A DNA stretch of 64,000 nt from Bacteroidales bacterium (GTDB lineage: Bacteria; Bacteroidota; Bacteroidia; Bacteroidales; F082), in the NCBI GenBank assembly GCA_028277395.1, contig JANQGJ010000085.1:62001-126000 (forward strand), given 5' to 3'. The notes beneath the pieces were generated by a model. It was given only the letters and a program-made list of their open reading frames with translations, was not told where the DNA came from and searched no databases. Positions within the stretch are counted from its first letter, which is position 1. The number at the start of each line of letters is the position of its first letter. The translations under genes and the position numbers were made by a program. Of the stretch, positions 1-8,638 are shown in pieces.

Positions 1-2
1 TA

Positions 3-1055
3 AACATACTTGGTATTGAAGCCGGAGAAGGGTTTGCCAACTCAATGACAACTGTTGGTAAGGATACCATTTTGCGAGTTGGTCAGATTCTTTATGTTAA
101 TGGTATCGATAAGGATATTGAACATGTTTGTCGTGATAAAAATCTTCAGTTACTGGAATATAAAGGGGTTCATTCGAGTATGCTAAAACAACAAATTGGT
201 CTGGCAGAGCTTGTAATCCCTTTCAACTCCGGTTTTATTGATGAAACAATCGAAAATGTAGGTATGAACCGGTTTGGCCAATTTAATATTCTTGGATCTA
301 AGAGGTTAAAATCATATTCATTGGATAACCTTAAAAATCATCAGATAAAAACGGGCGAATCGCTTCTGATATTGGGAAGCAGGGATGATATTGCCAAATT
401 GAATAATAATTCCGACGATTACATTGTATTTAATATACCTTTTGAACAATCATCAGATATCAACCACAGAAAAGCAACAACAGCAATTACAATAACTCTG
501 GCTATGATAATTATGCTTGTAATTAATATAGTTCCTCCGGTACTATGTATATTAGCTGCAGCACTACTTATGGTCGGAACCAGATGTTTGTCAATGGAGC
601 AGGCATACCAATCAATAAACTGGTCAACGGTAATTCTTATTGCTGCAATGCTCCCCTTTGCCTCTGCACTTGACAAAACAGGAGGTATAAATTTGATTGT
701 TGACAATGTAATGCAAATATTTGGAAAGGGCAGTCCTTATATGCTTCTGACAGGATTATTCGTTGTAACTGTCCTAACAGGATCGTTTCTTTCAAATACT
801 GCAACAGCAGTTATTTTTGCTCCGATTGGGATTAAAATCGCCGAGGCATCATCAATTTCACCATACCCTGTAGCCATGACAATTGCTATTGCAGCATCAT
901 CGGCATTTTTAACTCCAATTGCATCACCTGTGAATATGCTTGTTGTGTCGCCCGGAAGCTATAAATTCCGGGATTTTGTATTTACCGGTCTACCAATGTT
1001 TATTATTGCGTTGCTTATCAGTTTGGTTTTGATACCAACTTTGTTTCCGTTTTAA
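3..1055 (+). CDS. SLC13/DASS-family transporter, C-terminal part (5' end outside window)
   Basis: This is the C-terminal part of a sodium-coupled anion (sulfate or dicarboxylate) symporter of the inner membrane. The frame is open to the left window edge, so the true start lies outside and the ATG at 45 is internal. The visible part starts in cytoplasmic TrkA-C (RCK_C) domains: a segment around GLAELVIPFNSGFIDETIENV and a GESLLILGS strand are typical of the regulatory insert in DASS carriers. Hydrophobic helices follow from about residue 145, including the SNTATAVIFAPIGIKIA and TPIASPVNMLVVSPG segments that match the second half of the carrier fold. The substrate cannot be told from this part. 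Confidence 0.85.
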   Translation, partial: NILGIEAGEGFANSMTTVGKDTILRVGQILYVNGIDKDIEHVCRDKNLQLLEYKGVHSSMLKQQIGLAELVIPFNSGFIDETIENVGMNRFGQFNILGSKRLKSYSLDNLKNHQIKTGESLLILGSRDDIAKLNNNSDDYIVFNIPFEQSSDINHRKATTAITITLAMIIMLVINIVPPVLCILAAALLMVGTRCLSMEQAYQSINWSTVILIAAMLPFASALDKTGGINLIVDNVMQIFGKGSPYMLLTGLFVVTVLTGSFLSNTATAVIFAPIGIKIAEASSISPYPVAMTIAIAASSAFLTPIASPVNMLVVSPGSYKFRDFVFTGLPMFIIALLISLVLIPTLFPF

Positions 1056-1220
1056 AATGAGAGGATAAAAGTTATTCAGGCGTATCCAACAAGCTAATCT
1101 GAACTAGTAAACCACATATCAGCTAACTATATTTTTATCTAAAATAGTAACTGCATTAATAGCGCTGCTTTGTCAGTGTAGCACTAATTTTCAGAATCAT
1201 AAATTATTCTTCAGTTACTA

Positions 1221-1328
1221 TTATCGTACCAATCTAAATTCGGGAATGGCAGCAGTTTTCTGAGCCAGCTTCAGGAATTCTTCCGTAAAGTAATCCTGGC
1301 AGGTTTCGTTTTTCCAACTTTCAACCTG
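1221..1328 (-). pseudogene. Possible C-terminal remnant of a lost gene
   Basis: An open stretch of 35 codons without a start codon runs from an in-frame TGA at 1329-1331 to a TAA at 1221. Its translation has protein-like composition, with TCQDYFTEEFLKLAQ followed by a short tail ending in EFRLVR. It could be the tail of a decayed gene or chance. The rest of the 305-base gap between 1056 and 1360 shows nothing else I can support. Confidence 0.22.
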
Positions 1329-1360
1329 TCATATTCACACCGCTCTCTATTCTCTCACTC

Positions 1361-1618
1361 TCAATTACTCAAATATCTTTCAAGATTAGCAATTATCTTC
1401 TTATTTATCTTCCTGGGATTTTTCTTTTTGTAAGCCTTTAGTTCATTAAGGGCAATTTCTCCAAATTCGTATAATCCAGTCGGATTTTTATCGTAATCAT
1501 AACTACCAATACAATACTCAAGTTTTGATATAATTTCTGTTTGCTTTTCTATATTTAATTTTTCAAAAACTTTAATAGCTTCTTCGCAAGCATTTCTGAA
1601 TTTATCAGCGTTTGTCAT
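1361..1618 (-). CDS. Small hypothetical protein, 85 aa
   Basis: I do not recognise this family. The product is a small, charged, predicted all-helical soluble protein. It has a Lys-rich stretch (AYKKKNPRKINKK) near residues 63-75 and no signal peptide or membrane segment. It starts at an ATG and stands alone, about 200 bases from the barrel gene to its right. No TAnnTTTG box is evident upstream. Coding status rests on the clean frame and plausible composition only. Confidence 0.5.
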   Translation of the reverse strand: MTNADKFRNACEEAIKVFEKLNIEKQTEIISKLEYCIGSYDYDKNPTGLYEFGEIALNELKAYKKKNPRKINKKIIANLERYLSN

Positions 1619-1834
1619 CGTTAAATATTTTAATTTTCACATCTTTCAGATATTACTGTACATGTAAATGCACAGATCTGAACCCTCAAAGAGCACAAAA
1701 TTATAATTGTTTGTTAACTGTTAACGGGACAGATATTAACTTCAGGTTAATTTTAAATCATAAGAAGGAAAATATTTCAATAATAAAATGAACTGTATTA
1801 ATTCTAACGTTTGCAGCGATGACAGGTTGATCAG

Positions 1835-2905
1835 CTATCTGCTAAATGCATCACCGACCCTGAATGTTAAACTCCAGTCGTCCTTACCAATACCAACATC
1901 AATCCCGATGTTGATCTTTTCCTTTTCTATCAAACGATATCTTATTCCCACTCCGGCTCCGGGAAGGTAGGTTGTATTAAATAACCCGCTAAAATCAGGG
2001 ACTGCTGCTGCTACACCTGCAAATGCAACAAAACCAAACTTGTTGTCCTTAAATTTGTACCTGTATTCCGACTGTAGAGTGTACATATGATTACCCCTGT
2101 ATTTTCCTTTGGAGTATCCTCGTATGTCATCACCACGAACAACATTTTGGCCCTGGAAAGGAACATCACCAAACGACATTTTCGAAAAATACCTGAGCAA
2201 CAATACCTGTTGATCTTCCTTTAAATTCAGATAATGATCCCATGTTACTTCAATTTTTGTAAACGAACTGTCGTTACCCATCCATTCCTGATAAAACTGA
2301 TTGTTTACAGATCCCTGAAATCCATTCCCTGGATAATTTACATTATCACGTGTATCATACAGCAGGCTAAATCCCATGTTATTCATAGTTTGCTTATCAA
2401 CGTAGGTTTTCATGCCCGGAATTCCGATATCAAATGTTGTTTCAGCATAAACCAGTGCGCCCGAAAGTCCAAAATAAAAATCCTCAAATACTTTTCGTTT
2501 TACATCCAACAATACCAGGTTAATAAAAGTTTGGTAATCAATAAATCGCCCGGGATTTACCATGTCAATATAAACCTGCAAATTCGCATTACCCAGTCCG
2601 GCTATTGTTTTTATTCTCCAGGTGTCCTGTTTCAAATAAAATTGCTGAATAGCTGCAGCAAAATAGGAGTTGTTACTGGTGTAAACTCCAACAATACTAG
2701 TTGATGATGATGGCGATACAGTATCTTTCTGGTTCATTTTGTAATATCCTGTTAGTATTGCGCCACCGGTAAATTCTACAGTTCGGTCATAGCTTATAAT
2801 TGGGATACCGGCCACTTTCAGGTTTTTTTCCTCTTTATGCTCTTCCTGGGAATAAAGTGATAATAATGTGAACAATAATATTACAATGAGATATGTTTTT
2901 TTCAT
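1835..2905 (-). CDS. Omp85/BamA-like outer membrane barrel protein without POTRA domains
   Basis: The product is a predicted outer membrane beta-barrel of the bacterial surface antigen (Omp85) group. An N-terminal signal peptide of about 19 residues ends near LLSLYSQ. Beta-strand-rich sequence with alternating aromatic residues follows. Around residue 262 the segment VVRGDDIRGYSKGKYRG carries the RGY-type motif of Omp85 loop 6, and the last strands (GVGIRYRL and SLTFRVGDAF) look like a barrel end. At 356 residues it has room for the barrel only and lacks the periplasmic POTRA domains of BamA or TamA. It lies 6 bases downstream of the antiporter gene, so the two are probably co-transcribed. 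Its role (transport or an envelope accessory) is unknown. Confidence 0.78.
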   Translation of the reverse strand: MKKTYLIVILLFTLLSLYSQEEHKEEKNLKVAGIPIISYDRTVEFTGGAILTGYYKMNQKDTVSPSSSTSIVGVYTSNNSYFAAAIQQFYLKQDTWRIKTIAGLGNANLQVYIDMVNPGRFIDYQTFINLVLLDVKRKVFEDFYFGLSGALVYAETTFDIGIPGMKTYVDKQTMNNMGFSLLYDTRDNVNYPGNGFQGSVNNQFYQEWMGNDSSFTKIEVTWDHYLNLKEDQQVLLLRYFSKMSFGDVPFQGQNVVRGDDIRGYSKGKYRGNHMYTLQSEYRYKFKDNKFGFVAFAGVAAAVPDFSGLFNTTYLPGAGVGIRYRLIEKEKINIGIDVGIGKDDWSLTFRVGDAFSR

Positions 2906-2911
2906 ATAGTT

Positions 2912-4093
2912 CTAATCTTTATCAATTAATTTTAATCTTTTTGCTGTAAAATCCAGGGTAAACCCATGAATTATCATTGAAAACAATACCACGATAACCG
3001 TAATATTGAATATTATATCAGCATTGTCCAATCCCATTGTTAATGGAACAAGTGCAAAAACAATCGGTGTAGCTCCTTTAATTCCAATCCATGACACAAA
3101 CAGCTGCTTATTAACAGGCTGCCTTATAGGCAAATAGCTAAGCATTACTGATGCCGGACGTGCAATAATAAACAGGAACAATGTTGGCAACCACGCTATT
3201 TTAAAAACATCGAACAATACAGCAGGAAATATTTGCAGACCCAGAATAACAAACATCAGAGCCTGTGCAAGCCATGAAAGTGATGAAAAGAATTTTCTGC
3301 TGGTCTGTTTATATCTAAAATTTGTATTACCTAACATTAATCCAAGTACATATGATGCGACGAGGATATTACCGTTGATACCAGCGGCACCAAGTGTAGT
3401 TATTAGTAATATGGACAGTAAAAAAACCGGTTTTAGATATTCCTCACTAAACGTCACTTTTTTAAATATTATTTTCAGAATCCAGGCAACAACAGCAGCA
3501 ACACCTGCACCAATAATTAGTTGTTGAAAGAAATACAATGTAAAGTATCCAACACCTGCATCATTATTATCAAGCATCATGCAGAACATTAATGTCATAA
3601 TCATAGCCACGGGATCATTTGATGCTGATTCAAACTCCAGTACTTTATCTGTATTATATTTGAGTTTTAATTTTTTTGTTTCAAGAATCGAAAAGGTAGC
3701 TGCTGCATCTGTTGATGAGACAATTGCTCCCAGCAAAAATCCTTCCAGCAAAGTTAATGGGGTAACGTAACTTACGAATATTCCAAATACCAAAGCTGTT
3801 GAAATTACCCCAAAATTCGCAAGTATCAAACCTTCTTTTAAAACAGGTTTTATTCTTGAAAATGGTGTTTGGAATCCTCCGGTAAATATTATTACACTCA
3901 GGGCAAACTGACTAATAAAGTCTGTTTCTTCAGGGTAATTAAAAGCCGGCATTATTTCACCATTGCCAATAAACAGTCCTGCAAGGATAAAGATCAAAGC
4001 TGCCGGAACACCATAAGTTTTTGCAGGATTGTAAATCAAAACAGCCAATGCAATGAGGCCGCTTATCAGCATTATCATAATATTGTTTTCCAT
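2912..4093 (-). CDS. CPA1-type potassium/proton antiporter, NhaP2-like, short form
   Basis: The product is a cation/proton antiporter of the CPA1 family with 11-12 predicted membrane helices. YGVPAALIFILAGLFIGNGE near the start and LGAIVSSTDAAATFSIL in the middle match the NhaP2/CvrA core, where the conserved acidic residue of the SSTDAAA segment takes part in ion exchange. I place the start at the ATG at 4093. An ATG at 4162 would add a poorly fitting 23-residue leader and overlap the upstream serine hydrolase gene by 44 bases. The protein ends soon after the last helix, so the cytoplasmic RCK_C and CorC-like regulatory region of NhaP2 is absent. It sits between the hydrolase (25 bases upstream) and the barrel gene (6 bases downstream). 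Confidence 0.8.
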   Translation of the reverse strand: MENNIMIMLISGLIALAVLIYNPAKTYGVPAALIFILAGLFIGNGEIMPAFNYPEETDFISQFALSVIIFTGGFQTPFSRIKPVLKEGLILANFGVISTALVFGIFVSYVTPLTLLEGFLLGAIVSSTDAAATFSILETKKLKLKYNTDKVLEFESASNDPVAMIMTLMFCMMLDNNDAGVGYFTLYFFQQLIIGAGVAAVVAWILKIIFKKVTFSEEYLKPVFLLSILLITTLGAAGINGNILVASYVLGLMLGNTNFRYKQTSRKFFSSLSWLAQALMFVILGLQIFPAVLFDVFKIAWLPTLFLFIIARPASVMLSYLPIRQPVNKQLFVSWIGIKGATPIVFALVPLTMGLDNADIIFNITVIVVLFSMIIHGFTLDFTAKRLKLIDKD

Positions 4094-4118
4094 TTGGCTT
4101 ATTTTGCTAATTCGCTGA

Positions 4119-5255
4119 TTATTGCAGCAGTAAGAAAGCAGCATCAAGATAATCGTAAACATCCTTTGGATGACTGCCTATATATTCCTTGCTTCGTTTA
4201 TGACCAAGCCTTACTACAATTGCATTTTTATCCGGAATAGAAAAAATATACTGTCCTAATATTCCTCTCATATACGGTATCTCCATTCCTTTATAGTTAA
4301 TGATCCACCACTGGAATCCATAAAAATCAACAGGTTTACCAGTTTCTTTATCAATAAGATATTTCTTTGGAGAAGTAGCCTCGTCAATATATTCTTCAGA
4401 TACAATTCGCTTTCCATTCCATGTTCCTCTATTTAAAATTAGCTTTCCAAATCTTGCAAAATCCTTGGCATTTGAGTTAAAACAGCAATAAGCTTTTTCC
4501 ATGCCATCTTCACTATCCAGATTCCAAAGTGCATCATTCTTTGCTCCAATCTGTTTCCAGATTTTATCAGAAGCATAATCACTAATTCTTTGTCCGGTTG
4601 CGGCTTCAACAACCATAGCCAGCACTTGTGTGTTCCCACTCAGGTATTCAAATTCTTTTCCGGGCTCTTCTATAACCTCTAAATCAATTACCAGGCCTGA
4701 AACATCAGAACCATAATACGCTTCAGCAGTAGGGGAAAATGGTGTGGAGTAGGCTTCCTGCCAGTTTAACCCTGAACTCATTGTAAGCAAATGTCTGATA
4801 GTAAGAACCTTTTTCGATCCTGTACCAAACTCAGGTATAAAATCGCTAACTGGTTGATCCAGATCATTTATTTTTCCTTCATCTAAAGCAATTCCCACAA
4901 GCAACGAAACTATGGCTTTTCCTGCACTAAAAGAATTTGAGATGGAATTCATGTCGTATCCTTCCCAGTATTCTTCATACAGTATGCTGTCATTTTGAAT
5001 TACAAGCATTGCAACAGGTTTATAACTCTCAATAATGCTGTTGACACTGTCCCACTTCAGGTTATTGGTATAATTCTCATGATAAGGCCAGGGTTCATGG
5101 TCACCGGCTGCTATACGTCTGTTATGAAAAATTTTATAATCATCAATCGATGGTCCCAGATGCCAGACTGCCTTAATTACATAAGGCGGTAACAGTAAAT
5201 AACCAATTACCAGTGAAATTATAAATATTATTGCAATTTTTAGTGCTTTTTTCAT
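4119..5255 (-). CDS. Membrane-anchored serine hydrolase (beta-lactamase class C / NylB-like fold)
   Basis: The product is a penicillin-binding-protein-like serine hydrolase. One N-terminal hydrophobic helix (about residues 7-30) without a clear cleavage site suggests an inner membrane anchor with a periplasmic enzyme domain. The catalytic SxxK is S110-A-G-K113. The second motif is Y204 in YLSGNTQVL, which resembles 6-aminohexanoate-dimer hydrolases and esterase-type members more than true AmpC enzymes. The C-terminal LGHKRSKEYIG segment lies where the KTG-like motif is expected. It is the first gene of a leftward group with the antiporter and barrel genes. Natural substrates of this family are often unknown, and beta-lactam resistance should not be assumed. 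Confidence 0.8.
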   Translation of the reverse strand: MKKALKIAIIFIISLVIGYLLLPPYVIKAVWHLGPSIDDYKIFHNRRIAAGDHEPWPYHENYTNNLKWDSVNSIIESYKPVAMLVIQNDSILYEEYWEGYDMNSISNSFSAGKAIVSLLVGIALDEGKINDLDQPVSDFIPEFGTGSKKVLTIRHLLTMSSGLNWQEAYSTPFSPTAEAYYGSDVSGLVIDLEVIEEPGKEFEYLSGNTQVLAMVVEAATGQRISDYASDKIWKQIGAKNDALWNLDSEDGMEKAYCCFNSNAKDFARFGKLILNRGTWNGKRIVSEEYIDEATSPKKYLIDKETGKPVDFYGFQWWIINYKGMEIPYMRGILGQYIFSIPDKNAIVVRLGHKRSKEYIGSHPKDVYDYLDAAFLLLQ

Positions 5256-5499
5256 GTGTTTAAATTCTTGTCAGCATTATTAACAACAGTTGGTATTGAA
5301 GAAATATGACCAACAAACAAGCTATAGGTATCAATATGATAAAAACAGGTACTTAATTGCATGTTTGATACCAACACAAAGTTATTAAATATTAGATAGT
5401 CTTGTTATTTCTACCTATACATAATAAAAGTTCTGAATAATTATCAGATAACATTGTCTTCATTTCTGTTGGAGACTAAAGAATTACCCTGTTATAATG

Positions 5500-5517
5500 A
5501 ACCTAACATGTCAGGTT
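5500..5517. promoter_or_regulatory. Near-perfect 18-bp palindrome, candidate operator
   Basis: AACCTAACATGTCAGGTT equals its reverse complement except at one pair. It lies about 245 bases upstream of the leftward serine hydrolase gene and about 100 bases upstream of the rightward cold-shock promoter. That fits a dimeric repressor or activator site. No matching regulator is evident in the window. Confidence 0.3.
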
Positions 5518-5615
5518 ATGTGATATGTCTGTATTTTTTTTTAAATCAGGAAATTAGAATTACACTTTCTGACTTAAAATACTATAAACTCACTGTACTA
5601 TTTTAAATAAATGAT

Positions 5616-5623
5616 TACTTTTG
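5616..5623 (+). promoter_or_regulatory. Bacteroidota-type -7 promoter box for the cold-shock genes
   Basis: TACTTTTG fits the phylum consensus TAnnTTTG. A transcript starting just after it would have a leader of about 310 bases before the cspA-like start codon, the long leader typical of cold-shock genes. I found no convincing -33 TTTG partner. Confidence 0.45.
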
Positions 5624-5728
5624 TAAAAATTTCAAATTTGAAAATTTGCGCTTTATTTACTAATGAACCCGCTATATTAGTTCATCACAGCTCTTCTTTT
5701 TAAATTACAATTTTTATTTAAATAATTG

Positions 5729-5904
5729 GGACATACTATTCATTTTAAAATAGTTGTCCGAAACAGATGCGCAGAAAATAAATTAGGGATGGTAGATATT
5801 AAAGCTTTGCTGATACTGAAACAAAAGCAGATGAGCACATTAGTTCACTATCATCAGTTAAATTAAAAATTAAACACATTTCAGGGAATTGATCTTCCTG
5901 AAAT
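5729..5904 (+). promoter_or_regulatory. Structured 5' leader of the cold-shock gene (two stem-loops)
   Basis: Two strong inverted repeats lie in the presumed leader. The first, 5729-5759, pairs GGACA plus ACTATT with AATAGT plus TGTCC around an 8-base loop, with one bulged base. The second, 5878-5904, pairs ATTTCAGG-AA with TTCCTGAAAT around the loop TTGATC, with one bulged G. It ends 32 bases before the ATG at 5937. In other bacteria cspA leaders refold with temperature and control translation. The same role here is inferred from position and structure. Confidence 0.45.
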
Positions 5905-5936
5905 ATCAGAAAAGAATAATAACTAATTGCAAAAAA

Positions 5937-6137
5937 ATGGCAAAAGGAAAAGTAAAATGGTATAATGATGTAAAAGGGTTTGGATTTATTATATCAGAAG
6001 AAGGAGAAGAAATATTTGTACACAGAACAAGTCTTGACAGCCCGTTCAGTGGACTTGAGCAGGATGAGGATGTAATATTTGATGTAAAAAAAGGAGACAA
6101 AGGACTGGTAGCCTATAACGTAAAAACTGTTAGCTGA
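5937..6137 (+). CDS. cspA: Cold-shock protein, CspA family
   Basis: The product is a 66-residue single-stranded nucleic-acid-binding cold-shock domain (OB fold). The RNA-binding motifs RNP1 (KGFGFI) and RNP2 (EEIFVH, a VFVH-type strand) are intact, after the usual opening GKVKWYNDVKGFGFI. I choose the ATG at 5937 because family members start at MAKGKVKWY. An upstream in-frame ATG at 5889 would add 16 residues of non-conserved leader that overlap a stem-loop. A second cold-shock-domain gene follows after 60 bases, probably in the same transcript. Such proteins melt RNA structure at low temperature or in stationary phase. Confidence 0.93.
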   Translation: MAKGKVKWYNDVKGFGFIISEEGEEIFVHRTSLDSPFSGLEQDEDVIFDVKKGDKGLVAYNVKTVS

Positions 6138-6197
6138 ATACTAAAGCGGCAAATATAAAATCTAAACTAACTAGTATAACATAAGGGATAATTATTT

Positions 6198-6653
6198 ATG
6201 GGTAGATCACAAGAGTCATTCCACAAAAAAGATGTAAGAAACAAGAAAGAGAAGAAGCGTAAAGAGAAAGAAAAGAAGAAACTTGCCAGGAAAGAAAATG
6301 AAAAGAAAAGCAGCCTGGAAGACATGATGGCATATGTAGATGAGAATGGAATGCTCGTATCCGAACCACCTGATCCTACAAAAAAGAAGAAAATAAATGC
6401 TGAAGATGTTCAGCTTGGAGTACCAAATCGTAATAACGAAACAGAAGGTAACACTTTAAGAAAAGGTATTGTAACCTTCTTTAATGAGTCAAAAGGATAT
6501 GGCTTTATAGAAGATATGGAAACCAAAGAAAGTGTATTTGTTCACGTTAATAACATACTTGAGGAAATAAAAGAAAACAACCTTGTAAACTTTGAAATAG
6601 AGAAGGGACCTAAGGGTCTTACTGCAGTTAAGGTGGTGAAGGTTGCAGGATAA
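6198..6653 (+). CDS. Cold-shock-domain protein with lysine-rich N-terminal tail
   Basis: The product has two parts. Residues 1-50 are a highly basic tail (repeated KEKKRKEKEKKKLARKE-like sequence), likely disordered and suited to RNA or ribosome contact. Residues about 84-151 form a cold-shock domain starting LRKGIVTFFNESKGYGFI, with RNP1-like KGYGFI and RNP2-like SVFVHV. A Pro- and Lys-containing linker (EPPDPTKKKK) joins them. This two-part form of about 150 residues is common in Bacteroidota, where it accompanies or replaces CspA. Here it follows the cspA-like gene by 60 bases in the same direction. An RNA-chaperone role is inferred from the domain. Confidence 0.88.
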   Translation: MGRSQESFHKKDVRNKKEKKRKEKEKKKLARKENEKKSSLEDMMAYVDENGMLVSEPPDPTKKKKINAEDVQLGVPNRNNETEGNTLRKGIVTFFNESKGYGFIEDMETKESVFVHVNNILEEIKENNLVNFEIEKGPKGLTAVKVVKVAG

Positions 6654-6679
6654 GTTTATGAGATAGTGCTGAAATGATC

Positions 6680-6704
6680 GATGCCTATCCATAATTAGGG
6701 CATC
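6680..6704 (+). terminator. Stem-loop after the cold-shock genes, weak terminator candidate
   Basis: GATGCCTA pairs with TAGGGCATC around an 8-base loop, with one bulged G. It begins 27 bases after the stop codon of the second cold-shock gene. No clear run of T follows, so factor-independent termination is uncertain. The remaining bases up to 6930 show no gene. Confidence 0.3.
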
Positions 6705-6930
6705 ATACTGAATCAGTTCTTAGTAATATTTGAAAAAATGGTCAAGCTATAAGTAGCTAAACCCCAGGTATTTTTACTTACACGCTTTGTGAAACAGTGT
6801 CCTTTATTTTGTTAAGGATTATCTCATAAATGTGTAAGCTTGAATCAGCCAATCTAAAATCAGTACTCATTTTAAACTAATGTATAATTGCATTTGACAA
6901 TGTGTCAGATTAAGTCGTGACTAAAACACT

Positions 6931-8451
6931 TTAATCAAAAACCCGGTTTACTTTTTCGAGCAGCGCACTCTCCAATACCGGTTTACTAAGATATGCATTA
7001 CAGCCTGCTTTCAGAGCATCCTCCTCCTCAGTACGCAGTGTATAAGCTGTTACTGCTATAATCTTAACAGTTTTGTCGAACTTCCTTATTTCTTTTGTAG
7101 CGGTAAAACCATCCATTATTGGCATATTCAGGTCCATTAATATTAAATCTATCTCCGGGTTATCTTTAAGAATCATAATAGCTTCTTTCCCGTCTTTTGC
7201 CCATAGTAAAACTTGTATATTATGTCTTGCAAATAATCTTTCCATATAAAGATAGTTGCTGTATGTGTCCTCTACAATCAATATATTGAGATTTTTAGGT
7301 AAAGTCATTCCAGAATCACTTTTCAGTCCGTTTAAATGTGCCATATGCTTTTTCCCCATGGCATAAGGTAAACAAACCGAGAAAGAACTTCCTACACCTA
7401 CTGTTGATTTCAATTCTATTCGGCCACCAAGCAGTTTAACCAGCTTGCGTGATAAGGATAACCCTAATCCTGCACCTTCAAAGTGACGTGACAAACTAAT
7501 ATCAATTTGCCTGAAACTGTCAAATATAACTTCCTGAAACTCAGGAGCAATCCCAATTCCTGTATCTTTAACATAAATATCTACCTCATCGTCCGACAGA
7601 GTATATCCAAAAATAATATTTCCTGAACTGGTAAATTTTATGGCATTGCTTAAAAGATTTGATATGATATGTTTTAATCGTTTGTAGTCCGATTTAATAA
7701 TTAAGTTTTTATATTTGATGTTCTTATTCAATATGAGTCTAAGTTCCTTTTTATTAGCTTCATCTTTAAATTCCTCATACAGATCAGTTACCAGATTATG
7801 CAGATCAATGTCTGAGATTTTTAATATCAATTCACCTGCCTCTAATCTGGAAAGATCAACCATGTTATTTATAATTTGTAGTAAAGAGTATCCACTTGTT
7901 TTGATTATTTTGATTAAAGAGGATTGCTCACTATTTATTAGTTTATCATCATCCAATAAATCAGCAAAGCCTAATATTGCATTCAATGGTGTTCGTATCT
8001 CGTGTGACATATTTGCTAAAAAAGCGTTTTTTAGTCTGTTCAACTCTTCAGACTTCTTCCTGGTCTTCATCAGGTCTTTCTCCAGACGCTTTCTGGTTGT
8101 AATATCTTTAATGATCACAAAAATGACTTCAGGTTTTCCATTCGGATCTATACATGCAAATGAGTTTATCAACACATCCCGCTTTTCACCACTTAATCTT
8201 GTTATAACAGCTTCTTGCGAAGTTCCTTTCTCTTCATTTATGTTAATGGCTTTTTTCCATATTATATCAAAAACCTGTCGGCCAATCAGCTCCTGCAGAG
8301 GTTTGTTGATAAATAACTTCCCTTTTGTGTCAAAAATTTTCTCCACCCCCAAATTTGCTTTAACAACAACACCTTTTTCATCAGTTATAAGAATACCTTC
8401 AACAAGATTGTCCATTAGCTTTTCATATCTTTCAACAGAGAATTTTTTCAT
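6931..8451 (-). CDS. Hybrid histidine kinase, PAS-HisKA-HATPase-receiver
   Basis: The product is a soluble hybrid sensor kinase of 506 residues with no membrane segment. A PAS sensor domain spans about residues 8-125. The dimerisation and phosphoacceptor box MSHEIRTPL has the active H150. The HATPase_c domain spans about 250-365 with the N box (NLLSNAIKFT), G1 (DTGIG) and G2 (GAGLGLSLS). A C-terminal receiver runs from about 388 with phosphoacceptor D440 in LILMDLNMP. There is no output domain, so phosphate probably passes to another protein. It is the first gene beyond gvpK in the same direction, 171 bases further on. A part in gas vesicle control is possible but unsupported beyond proximity. 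Confidence 0.92.
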   Translation of the reverse strand: MKKFSVERYEKLMDNLVEGILITDEKGVVVKANLGVEKIFDTKGKLFINKPLQELIGRQVFDIIWKKAININEEKGTSQEAVITRLSGEKRDVLINSFACIDPNGKPEVIFVIIKDITTRKRLEKDLMKTRKKSEELNRLKNAFLANMSHEIRTPLNAILGFADLLDDDKLINSEQSSLIKIIKTSGYSLLQIINNMVDLSRLEAGELILKISDIDLHNLVTDLYEEFKDEANKKELRLILNKNIKYKNLIIKSDYKRLKHIISNLLSNAIKFTSSGNIIFGYTLSDDEVDIYVKDTGIGIAPEFQEVIFDSFRQIDISLSRHFEGAGLGLSLSRKLVKLLGGRIELKSTVGVGSSFSVCLPYAMGKKHMAHLNGLKSDSGMTLPKNLNILIVEDTYSNYLYMERLFARHNIQVLLWAKDGKEAIMILKDNPEIDLILMDLNMPIMDGFTATKEIRKFDKTVKIIAVTAYTLRTEEEDALKAGCNAYLSKPVLESALLEKVNRVFD

Positions 8452-8616
8452 ATAGATTTATATTTTCTGACCTTTTTAAGATACTCTCTGAGCATACTTT
8501 TCGTTGTTGCCAGTTACCGATTAACTCCTAACTTCAACAAATATATAATACTTGATCAATATGGATAACTACAACAACTTCTTTAATTATTCAAATGAAG
8601 TCTCAGATTTGTGTAC

Positions 8617-8638
8617 GGGCATTTATAGTAAATCGCCC
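8617..8638 (-). terminator. Stem-loop overlapping the end of gvpK
   Basis: GGGC plus ATTTA pairs with TAAAT plus GCCC around a 3-base loop with one bulged base, overlapping the gvpK stop codon. It is the only strong hairpin at the downstream end of the gas vesicle locus. No T-run follows in the leftward direction, so it may stabilise the transcript end rather than terminate. Confidence 0.3.

Noticed and set aside
7715..8455. Open frame of 246 codons antisense to the hybrid histidine kinase
   Set aside because: The sense frame has a full set of kinase motifs. The antisense product is Ser/Phe-rich without recognisable domains.
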